A DNA stretch of 64,000 nt, from assembly GCF_034531395.1 (NCBI RefSeq), contig NZ_JARVCO010000010.1:744001-808000 (forward strand), given 5' to 3'. Source of the DNA: Pontiella agarivorans. GTDB lineage: Bacteria > Verrucomicrobiota > Kiritimatiellia > Kiritimatiellales > Pontiellaceae. The notes beneath the pieces were generated by a model, which saw only the letters and a program-made list of their open reading frames with translations, did not search any database and was not told the DNA's origin. Below, piece after piece: positions 34,892-42,426 of this stretch (the first letter of the stretch is position 1; every line of letters begins with the position of its first letter). The position numbers and the translations under genes were made by a program.

Positions 34892-36294
34892 ATATGGGGC
34901 TGAAGGTGAAGATGGGAGCCTGTTTGCTGGGCATGGCATTGGGAACGGTTGGGGTGACGCAAGCAACCACGGCAACGGGGTTTGTGCATGTGGAGCAGAT
35001 TGACGGCGTTTGGTGGTTTATTTCGCCAACGGGTGAAAAATTTATCAGCATGGGGGTGAATCACATTGAACCGCATCTTTGGTTGGCACCTTATAATAAA
35101 CAGGCCACGCTTGATCGGTATGGTAACGATATGGTTGATGAAAACGGCCGTTTTGATACATCCAGTGAGGGGGCGGAAAAATGGATTAACCGGCAGGTGG
35201 AAATTTGCGACGACCTTCATTTCAACACGTTTGGCAAGCATACGCATGAATCGATTGATGACGCACTCTACCGCGATCAGGTCTATTATATGGCCTCTTT
35301 CAAAACGGCGCCGACGGCCTATTGGCGCGAGCAGGCCGGCGAAGGGCCGCTACCCGATGTTTTTGCTCCGGGTTTTAGAGATTTTGTAGAAATCCGTGCT
35401 GAGGAGGTTTGTGCCGCGCATAAAGATAGTCCGAATATGCTGGGTTACATGTACACAGACATTCCGAATTGGATCATGCCCAAATATCAGCGTCGAGCCG
35501 TGAAGGAAGAGGTCATGGTTTATCCCTGGGTGAATGCAATGCTGCGCCAAGGGGTGACCACGCCCGGCAAACAGCGGTGGATCAAACTTTTGCAGGACCG
35601 CTATTCAACCCCCGAAGAAGCAGCGACCGTGTGGGGGCTTCCGGTTTCGGCTGACTATGGAATCACCTGGGAACAGATGGCTCGCTTATTTACGTGGTTT
35701 AAACCGGCGGATCTCAAGAAAGCGGATGCCGATATGGTTGCATTCATGGAACAGATTGCGAATCAGTGGTATCGTATTCACTATGAGGCCATCAAAAAAC
35801 GCGATGCTCATCATCTGATTTTCGGGGATAAAAGTATGGTGGAGTCGTACCGGAAATTTCTCGTTCCCGCGTTGCGGCAATATGTCGATGTGGTGGTGAT
35901 TCAGGCGTACAACCCATTTTCCAAAGATGCACCAACGACCGATTGGATCTATGAAGAAATCGGAAAGCCTATTTTTAATGGCGATGGATCATTTGCCAAT
36001 ATCCGGCCGAATCAGACCAAGTATAAAGTAAAGGGTTGGTGGACCGGTGCGAAGAGTATTGAGGAGGTGGCTCGGATGTATAAAACCTCGCTCGAGGACA
36101 TGATGGCCAAACCTTACATGATTGGCTGGCATCATTGTGGATGTATGGAGCAGTGGGATACCGCTGCGCGCGGCGATGTGGACAGCAATGAAACCGGTTT
36201 TATGGATCCCTTTGAAAACTACCATACGGTCTTTACCGATGTGATTAGGGACACGAATGCCAGGGTGAATAAACTGCACGAAGCGGCGAAGTAA
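34888..36294 (+). CDS. Agarase-like TIM-barrel protein, type A copy 2
   Basis: A 468-residue exported protein with a signal peptide (KVKMGACLLGMALGTVGVTQ). It is clearly a duplicate of 5966-7357: GVWWFISPTGEKFISMGVNH, MLGYMYTDIPNW, HLIFGDKSM, YVDVVVIQAY, KPIFNGDGSFA and GWHHCGCMEQW. The TD(V/I)P motif (D191) and GDG (D366) hold Asp where clan GH-A retains the acid/base Glu region and the nucleophile Glu. Conservation of these Asp residues between copies suggests they are kept by selection. Translation is probably coupled with the sulfatase before it. The next gene is a type B protein 21 bases on. The enzymatic role is unproven. Confidence 0.75.
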   Translation: MNMGLKVKMGACLLGMALGTVGVTQATTATGFVHVEQIDGVWWFISPTGEKFISMGVNHIEPHLWLAPYNKQATLDRYGNDMVDENGRFDTSSEGAEKWINRQVEICDDLHFNTFGKHTHESIDDALYRDQVYYMASFKTAPTAYWREQAGEGPLPDVFAPGFRDFVEIRAEEVCAAHKDSPNMLGYMYTDIPNWIMPKYQRRAVKEEVMVYPWVNAMLRQGVTTPGKQRWIKLLQDRYSTPEEAATVWGLPVSADYGITWEQMARLFTWFKPADLKKADADMVAFMEQIANQWYRIHYEAIKKRDAHHLIFGDKSMVESYRKFLVPALRQYVDVVVIQAYNPFSKDAPTTDWIYEEIGKPIFNGDGSFANIRPNQTKYKVKGWWTGAKSIEEVARMYKTSLEDMMAKPYMIGWHHCGCMEQWDTAARGDVDSNETGFMDPFENYHTVFTDVIRDTNARVNKLHEAAK

Positions 36295-36315
36295 CGATTA
36301 ACGAGGAATGTTTAA

Positions 36316-37812
36316 ATGAAAAATTTATTGAGAAATTGTGCGTTTGCTTTGGTTGCTGGAGTGATGTCGGCCGGGGCTGCGGAATTGGATTCCTATGGCG
36401 GCCTGAAATCCATTAAAGGAAAAAAAACAGGCTTTTTTCATGTGGAAAAAATTGATGGGCGTGACTGGTTTGTGACGCCGGAAGGAAATGCTTTTTATGC
36501 GGTTGCTCTGAGCCACCTTTTTTCGGGCGATTCCGATGTGGCCTGCTCGAATGTATATGGGGGCGATTACGACGCATGGCTACGGGACTCATTTGATAAG
36601 GTTAAAGCACTTGGCTATAACTGCGCCCTGGGTAGTGCCACTAGTCCCGAGCGAAATTTGAATGGCTTTGTGGATATGGATAAAGCGGAAGCTATTTTCC
36701 GGGAGCATAATTTCCCGTTTTCCGTGGGCGTGATTTTGATTAAGCACCCATGGGAATTTGTAGAAGGCGAAACGCTGCCGGACATCTTTGAGCCGGCCTA
36801 TAAAAAAATGATCGAAGCGCGCGCCGAAGCGGTGTGTCCGAAATATAAAGACGATCCTTTGGTGATGGGCTATTTCTATGGGTTTGGTGCCTTTAATTCG
36901 GCGGCCACCTGGGTGAATCATCATCTCTCGCTGCCGGCCGGTGCGGCGGGGCGGGAAGCAATCGTCGATTTACTTGCGCAGCGTTATGGCGGCGACATTG
37001 CCCGATTTAATGCCATCTATGAAACAAACCTTTCCTCTTTTGACCAACTGAAACAGAGCAAAGTCCTCGAGTATGCAGAAGACTATGAGCTACGGAATTA
37101 TCCGGAGGTGCGAGCCGTGCTCGATCAGGATCTCTTGAATGACTTTGAGGCCATCATTTCACTGATGTGTACCACGCTGTATAAAACGGGGCATGATGCC
37201 ATTCGTAAGTGGGATTCCAATCACCTGATTCTGGGTTCTTTTGTGAAGGAGTGGGCGCTGTCGATTGATTCATGGAAAGCGGTGGCTCCGTATGTCGATG
37301 TGGCTGCTCCGCAACATCTCAATAAAGATATTTCGGTGAATGCCATTGGTAAGGCGGTGGATTTACCGGTGATTGTTTCCGACGATGAATTTGGCTTTGG
37401 GTATCCTAAAGGCCACGGGTATGCCTGTGTGAAAACGCACGATGCACGCGGCGAAATTTATCAGGCGCATCTGATGCGCTGTTATAAAGATCCAACTATT
37501 ATTGGTTCGAGCTATTGCGCCTGCATGTATGATCAAGGCGGAAAGGCGATGAAGTATGGCAAGCAGGAGGGGTTCTATGATCTGAATGGGAAGCCGCGCC
37601 CGTATCTCATTGAAACCGTGACAGAGATAAATAACGCGGTCTATCTGCATACCCCTCATCCCGCGAGTTCCGCTACATTGGATCATTTGTCGGCCAGTTA
37701 TTTTTCCAAATGGGATAATTATAAAGTGCTCTCGAGTTGGGAAAAGCAGCAGCACGCTAAACTGGAAAGCTTGAAGAAAAAGAAAGCTAAAAAGACCGCA
37801 ACGGTTCAATAA
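36316..37812 (+). CDS. Agarase-like TIM-barrel protein, type B copy 2
   Basis: A 498-residue exported protein (signal peptide NLLRNCAFALVAGVMSAGA). It is a duplicate of 8433-9887, with the same blocks: GRDWFVTPEGNAFYAVALSH, VACSNVYGGDYDAWLRDSF, a strand-4 segment GYFYGFGAFN from about Y186, NHLILGSFVKEW, VSDDEFGFGYPKG (D356, D357, E358) and GSSYCACMYDQGG. The usual acid/base site is again non-acidic, as in copy 1. The C terminus ends in a lysine-rich tail (ESLKKKKAKKTATVQ) that copy 1 lacks. It closes the operon: a stem with a T-rich run follows at 37890. It is probably secreted or periplasmic. Confidence 0.74.
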   Translation: MKNLLRNCAFALVAGVMSAGAAELDSYGGLKSIKGKKTGFFHVEKIDGRDWFVTPEGNAFYAVALSHLFSGDSDVACSNVYGGDYDAWLRDSFDKVKALGYNCALGSATSPERNLNGFVDMDKAEAIFREHNFPFSVGVILIKHPWEFVEGETLPDIFEPAYKKMIEARAEAVCPKYKDDPLVMGYFYGFGAFNSAATWVNHHLSLPAGAAGREAIVDLLAQRYGGDIARFNAIYETNLSSFDQLKQSKVLEYAEDYELRNYPEVRAVLDQDLLNDFEAIISLMCTTLYKTGHDAIRKWDSNHLILGSFVKEWALSIDSWKAVAPYVDVAAPQHLNKDISVNAIGKAVDLPVIVSDDEFGFGYPKGHGYACVKTHDARGEIYQAHLMRCYKDPTIIGSSYCACMYDQGGKAMKYGKQEGFYDLNGKPRPYLIETVTEINNAVYLHTPHPASSATLDHLSASYFSKWDNYKVLSSWEKQQHAKLESLKKKKAKKTATVQ

Positions 37813-37889
37813 GACCCGGTGAACCTGAAAAAAGATGAAGGATGGGCGATGAGGAGTCCTTCTTGCTGATTTTAATTCACAAATCTGAA

Positions 37890-37928
37890 GTCGCCTAGGG
37901 AGTGTCCCGGGCGGCTTTTAATTTTATG
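37890..37928 (+). terminator. Rho-independent terminator after the second module
   Basis: GTCGCC (37890-37895) pairs with GGCGGC (37910-37915) with one wobble, and GGGA pairs with TCCC inside it. The T-rich run TTTTAATTTTAT follows. It terminates the sulfatase/type A/type B transcript. Confidence 0.7.
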
Positions 37929-37993
37929 AGCAGGATACTGCGCGTCCCTTTTTTTCATATTTATTTTCGATAGATGTAAACCTTTTCTTCTTC

Positions 37994-38266
37994 GTGAGCG
38001 TTACACCCTTAAACCGATCAGAATCGGTTGCGATTGCTGGGGCGGTGATGGGTATGTTGTTGATTGTGGTCGCTCCGCCGTTATTGACGCGCTCGGAAGC
38101 GGTGGTGCAGCAGGATACAGATTTCCCGATTGAAACGGCAGAGCCGGAAAGTCTCTTTGAAATAATAGATGCGTTGGGGGAAATGGAAGGCGAGGAGTTT
38201 TCGTTGGATGAATTAGAGGCTGTTTTACGAGCCTTGGATGAGGAAGAGGAGCTCGCCTTGCTGTAG
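37994..38266 (+). CDS. Small single-pass membrane protein with acidic tail, unknown
   Basis: A 90-residue reading frame starting at GTG. Residues 12-32 (VAIAGAVMGMLLIVVAPPLL) form one transmembrane helix. The rest is acidic (ESLFEIIDALGEMEGEEFSL, LDEEEEL), a cytoplasm- or periplasm-facing tail. Codon usage and third-base pattern look coding, and the frame is closed upstream at 37919. No Shine-Dalgarno is visible, and I recognise no family. It is preceded by a terminator, so it should have its own promoter. A chance ORF cannot be excluded. Confidence 0.4.
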   Translation: MSVTPLNRSESVAIAGAVMGMLLIVVAPPLLTRSEAVVQQDTDFPIETAEPESLFEIIDALGEMEGEEFSLDELEAVLRALDEEEELALL

Positions 38267-38466
38267 GCAAAATGCACCTTTGTTTAGAAAGAAACGGCTG
38301 TATTCGCTGTAGCATGATATTGATCTCTTTGTGCTAATACCCCGATCACCTGAAAAGCGATGGCCTATCAATTTATAGTGAAATGCGTTCTTTTTCTGCT
38401 GAGGGCGGCATCGATTCTTATGAAACGTGACCTTCACTCACTTTTGTTAAACGAGGAGTTTCTGTG

Positions 38467-39969
38467 ATGCAACCAAAGAGGGTACGCATGAAGAACAAGA
38501 GACGCAGCATTCTTAAAAGCTCAATGTGTGGTGGTGGCATGCTGTTGGTGCCAAATCTTGTAACCGGAAAAAGCACCTCCCTCTCCCCAAAACCGATGAC
38601 CCGCAGTTTTGGTCGCATTGAACACAATGTCACCACCATGGGGCTCGGAGGGCAGGCGTCGCTGATGTGGACCCCGGCAGATGTAAACCCCGAAGCGATC
38701 ATCCATAAAGCACTGGATCGGGGCATTAACTATTTTGATACGTCCAATATCTATGGTCAAAGTCAGACCTTGATCGGTAAGGTTTTCCGAGAGCATGGAC
38801 TGGTCGCGGGCCTGCCCGGCTATAGCGAAAGCAAGCGGCGCTCCATTTTTCTGACCAGTAAAACGGGCCTGCGTCTGGCGAAAGGGTATATTAATGGAAA
38901 TGTTATCGGATCGACGGACGGCCCGAAGGGGTCCCATGCCTTGGATGATGTGCGCAGAACGTTAACGCAGGTGTTTGGTGACGGGAAAGGGTATTACCCT
39001 CCGGGCAGTTATGTGGATATGGTGCTCATTCATTATACCGGTTATCCTCAAATTGATAAATACCTCTACCTAGGTATGGACCGCCCCGACCCAGCCGATG
39101 AAATGATCGGGGCTTTTGCAGGTTTGCGCGATCTGCGAGATGGAACCAACCTGACGGGATTGAATCCCAAACATGAAAAGCTGATTCGGTATATCGGTAT
39201 CTCGGGCCACTCTGATCCGATGCAAATGATGAAGATTATTCAACAGGACCAATACGGCCTGTTGGATGGCATTCTTGTTCCCGCTAACGCCAACGATAAA
39301 CTGCATAAAAACATGCAAAACAATGTAATTCCTGTAGCGAAAGCCAAGGGGCTTGGTGTTGTCGGGATGAAAGTGTTTTCAGATGGGGCGATGTATTCAA
39401 AGGACGCGAAATTCACGGAAGTTCCTGATGAAGTTGTTCGATCCGTAGGCAGTAAATATATGCCCAGCGAATCGTTGGTTAAATATTCGCTGACGGTTCC
39501 CGGAGTGGATGTAGTGATCATGGGAATTGGTCAGATTGACAACACGGATTCCAGGAATTGCCAGCTCGAGCAAAACCTGCAGGCCGCGCAAATAGGGCGC
39601 AATGGATTGAGTCAACTCGATCGAGAAGAAATCGAACAAATGGCCGGTCGAATCAAAGATGGAAAGACGAATTATTTTCAGTTGCCTCAGGAGAGCATGA
39701 GCGCTCCCAACCACTTAAAAATGGAACAGAAATCAAATCAAATCACCTTTACCTGGGACACGGCCTTTGCCGATAAACACATCATCACACATTACGATAT
39801 TGTGAAAAACGACGTGAAAATTGCTCAGGTCAAACATACGCCGCAAATCAATGAGACTCCGTTCCACTTCAAGGATACAAGAGGGCAAAACAATGAGGTC
39901 TATAAAATCGTAACCGTAGATGCTGCCGGCCATACCGCCGAATCAAAAGAGTTTATCGCCAAATGGTAA
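38467..39969 (+). CDS. Aldo/keto reductase with C-terminal FN3-like extension
   Basis: A 500-residue protein. The N-terminal stretch (KNKRRSILKSSMCGGGMLLV) resembles a degraded twin-arginine signal. Residues about 45-380 form the AKR barrel: MGLGGQASLMW, GINYFDTSNIYGQSQ with the tetrad Asp and Tyr, LTSKTGLRLAKG with the Lys, and DMVLIHYTGYPQ with the His. The insertions after the Lys and in the loop with DPADEMIGAFAGLRDL make it longer than usual. The last 110 residues look like a fibronectin type III-like beta-sandwich (NQITFTWDTAFADKHIITHY, DAAGHTAESKEF). ATG 38467 or GTG 38464, after GAGGAG. Substrate is unknown; it is secreted if the signal works. Confidence 0.85.
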   Translation: MQPKRVRMKNKRRSILKSSMCGGGMLLVPNLVTGKSTSLSPKPMTRSFGRIEHNVTTMGLGGQASLMWTPADVNPEAIIHKALDRGINYFDTSNIYGQSQTLIGKVFREHGLVAGLPGYSESKRRSIFLTSKTGLRLAKGYINGNVIGSTDGPKGSHALDDVRRTLTQVFGDGKGYYPPGSYVDMVLIHYTGYPQIDKYLYLGMDRPDPADEMIGAFAGLRDLRDGTNLTGLNPKHEKLIRYIGISGHSDPMQMMKIIQQDQYGLLDGILVPANANDKLHKNMQNNVIPVAKAKGLGVVGMKVFSDGAMYSKDAKFTEVPDEVVRSVGSKYMPSESLVKYSLTVPGVDVVIMGIGQIDNTDSRNCQLEQNLQAAQIGRNGLSQLDREEIEQMAGRIKDGKTNYFQLPQESMSAPNHLKMEQKSNQITFTWDTAFADKHIITHYDIVKNDVKIAQVKHTPQINETPFHFKDTRGQNNEVYKIVTVDAAGHTAESKEFIAKW

Positions 39970-40019
39970 GGACTTGATTGCTATTGATTTCTCAATCCGC
40001 TCATTTCAGCGACCTTGGA

Positions 40020-40051
40020 AAACAGGCCGTTGAGACCTGTTTCTGTTTTTT
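40020..40051. terminator. Intrinsic terminator between convergent genes
   Basis: AAACAGG (40020-40026) pairs with CCTGTTT (40036-40042), followed by CTGTTTTTT. It lies between the AKR at 38467 (plus) and the GH43 at 40053 (minus). Confidence 0.7.
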
Positions 40052-40052
40052 A

Positions 40053-41711
40053 TTAATGAATAGAAAAATGATCTACATTTAACTGAGCCTGTCCTTGCTC
40101 GGTTGAAAGACAGAACAAACCTACACGTGCCCCGATCCATGCTCCGGCTCTGGCTTTAAATTTCTCTCCCAAGGGATGATATGTTTCGCCATCCAATGAA
40201 TAAGAAAATTGGCAGAATACATCCCCCCTGTTTTCGTCTCCCTTGAATTTTAAGGGGAATGGATGCTCGCCATTCGCGACGAGTTTGAGGAACACTTCGT
40301 TTTGCTGTATCTCAATAGCTGCATCGAGTTCATTGCCATGTCTAACCGATAAGATTAGCTTGCCTGACTTGCTCTCCATGCCAATGTCAAAGCAGGTTCT
40401 ACCCATAACAGCCATTCCGCCTCGTGTAACTCCATTTTCATTGCTATGCAGTTTCACTTTGGTCGTGGCTTCAAATTTAAAATCAGGAAACATCTGTGTA
40501 ATTACATTGGGTGCATCCTGTAATGTCAGCTCAGGACTTAGGTGTGAATTGATTGTCAGGGATCCATTCTTTTGGGAACAATATCCTTTTCCTGAGTTAG
40601 CCGGCCACTGCCATTGCAGGCCAATATCTTTTCCTTCAAAATCATCACTTTTCTGAATTTTGAATGGTTTTCCATTATAACCTGTATTTGGCACTTTATA
40701 GGTGAGAACTGGGTTGCCGATACCATCGTTATTTTCATCAACACCAATTACAGGCCAATTATCCACCCATTTTGATGGCTGTAAATGTACGATTCGACCG
40801 AGTACGTTTACCGACTGAAAATGAATAAACCACCATTCTCCATTTGGGGTATCAAACAAACCGCCCTGATGGGGGCCGTTCACATTCGTATTTCCTCTTT
40901 CGCATATGACTCTGATTTCGTACGGCCCTTCCGGATTTTCTGACCTCAACGCGGTTTGCCAACCTGAAGCAACTCCCCCTGCAGGCGCTAATATATAGAA
41001 GAAGCCATTTCGCTTCATGAACTTACAACCCTCAATCGTTTTATGTATTTTGTCGGCCGGATATTTTTCCGGATCATCGGCATCAAAGACTATTTTATCT
41101 TCTGAAATAACCTTTGTTCCTTCCCAGTTCATTTCGACCAACGCTACTTTGGAGCTGATTCCGGCGCGCGACCTGGCATATGCATGCGCTACCCATGCCC
41201 GGCCTGTTTCTTCATCCCAGATCGGAGTTGTATCGATCCAGCCTTTTGCTTTTTTTACCAAGTGGGGCTTGCTCCATGGGCCTTCAGGATTTTTTGCCTT
41301 AACCATGTACATTCCTGCATCAGGATCCCCCCAGAAAATCCAGAAATATCCTTCATGATAACGAATGCATGGCGCAAATACTCCTTGTCCAGGCCTTGGA
41401 AGGTCATAGCTCAAGTCTTTTGCTTTTCGTTTTTTGGTGGTGTACAACGCATCGGGTAATTCCTGAACGCCATGTCCAATGATCTTCCAGTTGATCAAGT
41501 CCTTGGAATGTAAGATGGGTAAACCCGGCACCATATTGAAACTGGAGGCCGTCATGTAATAATCCTCCCCTACACGAATTACATCCGGGTCAGAATAATC
41601 AGCAGGAATAATCGGATTCGTATAGGTCATTTCAGCAAGTACGCTCTCGGAACCGAGAAGTATTAAACCGGATATAATTAGGGTGTAAAAACTGCACATC
41701 TGATTATTCAT
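40053..41711 (-). CDS. GH43 family glycoside hydrolase with C-terminal beta-sandwich
   Basis: A 552-residue exported enzyme. Signal peptide CSFYTLIISGLILLGSESVLA. GH43 residues: the base in IPADYSDPDVIRVGEDYYMT, the pKa modulator near DTTPIWDEETG, and the acid in HKTIEGCKFMKRNGFFYI. Further signatures are GHGVQEL, GVFAPCIRYHEGYFWIF and GPHQGGLFDTPNGEWWFIHF, as in subfamily GH43_12-like beta-xylosidase/arabinofuranosidase proteins. The last 190 residues form a concanavalin-like domain (GH43_C2 type), ending QAQLNVDHFSIH. ATG 41711 has AGAAGG six bases upstream; an ATG nine codons earlier (41738) is less likely. The promoter is the CATAC box at 41761. It probably trims side chains of the target polysaccharide. 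Confidence 0.93.
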   Translation of the reverse strand: MNNQMCSFYTLIISGLILLGSESVLAEMTYTNPIIPADYSDPDVIRVGEDYYMTASSFNMVPGLPILHSKDLINWKIIGHGVQELPDALYTTKKRKAKDLSYDLPRPGQGVFAPCIRYHEGYFWIFWGDPDAGMYMVKAKNPEGPWSKPHLVKKAKGWIDTTPIWDEETGRAWVAHAYARSRAGISSKVALVEMNWEGTKVISEDKIVFDADDPEKYPADKIHKTIEGCKFMKRNGFFYILAPAGGVASGWQTALRSENPEGPYEIRVICERGNTNVNGPHQGGLFDTPNGEWWFIHFQSVNVLGRIVHLQPSKWVDNWPVIGVDENNDGIGNPVLTYKVPNTGYNGKPFKIQKSDDFEGKDIGLQWQWPANSGKGYCSQKNGSLTINSHLSPELTLQDAPNVITQMFPDFKFEATTKVKLHSNENGVTRGGMAVMGRTCFDIGMESKSGKLILSVRHGNELDAAIEIQQNEVFLKLVANGEHPFPLKFKGDENRGDVFCQFSYSLDGETYHPLGEKFKARAGAWIGARVGLFCLSTEQGQAQLNVDHFSIH

Positions 41712-41760
41712 AATAAACCTTCTGTTATTTTCGCGCATTAAAACATAACTGAAGACATAA

Positions 41761-41780
41761 CGTACCTATACGATCGTATG
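41761..41780 (-). promoter_or_regulatory. CATAC-N4-GTAT box, site 1 (GH43 promoter)
   Basis: On the minus strand it reads CATACGATCGTATAGG, containing the perfect palindrome ATACGATCGTAT. Three bases beyond GTAT lies a -35-like TACGTT, and 16 bases later TTTAAT (41737-41742). The predicted start point is about 20 bases before the GH43 ATG. The rest of the gap to 42038 holds nothing firm apart from a short minus-strand stretch at 41877-41969, treated as a finding. Confidence 0.5.
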
Positions 41781-42038
41781 GATCAACAAGGATGCCGGCC
41801 GGTTCTGTTGAGATCAGCAGTCCCGGCGCATGGCGCGCTTTTTATTGGTTTTTTCTTTCGAGAAAACGCGATAACTCTATTTCTGTTTATTTTCGATTAC
41901 GGAAAAAATAAGTTTGAGATTCTCGGCTTTTAATTCCGGCGGGGACATCATCAAGAGCTTACGCTTCACGCGTTTATGTTAAACGCTGAACGTGTCGGAA
42001 GGGCGCTGCGTTGAACACGTATTCCGAGCATAATTATG

Positions 42039-42082
42039 CATACCATCGTATAGGTTGGCTCGCTTCTGAAGCGTGTTATATT
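42039..42082 (+). promoter_or_regulatory. CATAC-N4-GTAT box, site 2, with -35/-10
   Basis: CATACCATCGTATAGG (42039-42054) is followed directly by -35 TTGGCT (42055-42060), a 16-base spacer and -10 TATATT (42077-42082). This is the best promoter match of the five sites. It drives the broken gene at 42122 and perhaps the sulfatase after it. Confidence 0.6.
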
Positions 42083-42121
42083 TTCCGGACATTGGAAAAA
42101 TAGATTCAGATGCAAAAGTAA

Positions 42122-42304
42122 ATGAAACAACTCGTGTTAAGTTCAGCCCTCTCAGGGCTGCCGATTTTGTCGTCAGCAATGAGCTTCGCCCATGGCGATT
42201 TCGAGTGTGTATCCTCATCTGGTAATGAAGCATGCCGAGGGGAGTGTGGAACCGGTGCTCTGTTTTATGGATATCCATTCCCTTGCCGCTCCTTTTATGC
42301 GTGA
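42122..42304 (+). pseudogene. Frameshifted N-terminal remnant of a propeller protein (family of 56779-59169)
   Basis: One frame gives a signal peptide (KQLVLSSALSGLPILSSAMS). The next frame then gives ISSVYPHLVM, and the first frame again gives RGECGTGALF. The same order, ISGVYPHLAM then EGECGTGAVV, is found at the start of the intact protein at 56779. Similarity switches frame twice, so the gene is dead. It keeps the site-2 promoter in front of it. Confidence 0.65.
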
Positions 42305-42426
42305 TGGTAGCAAGAAGGACTCGGATAGGGAGCCGGCTTTTATGAATTCATTTGTTCAGGTCCAACCGGGGGCCATTTCAGTGGGGAGCTTTGATAAAAA
42401 AGAACGTAATATGGAGAACGCAGAAA

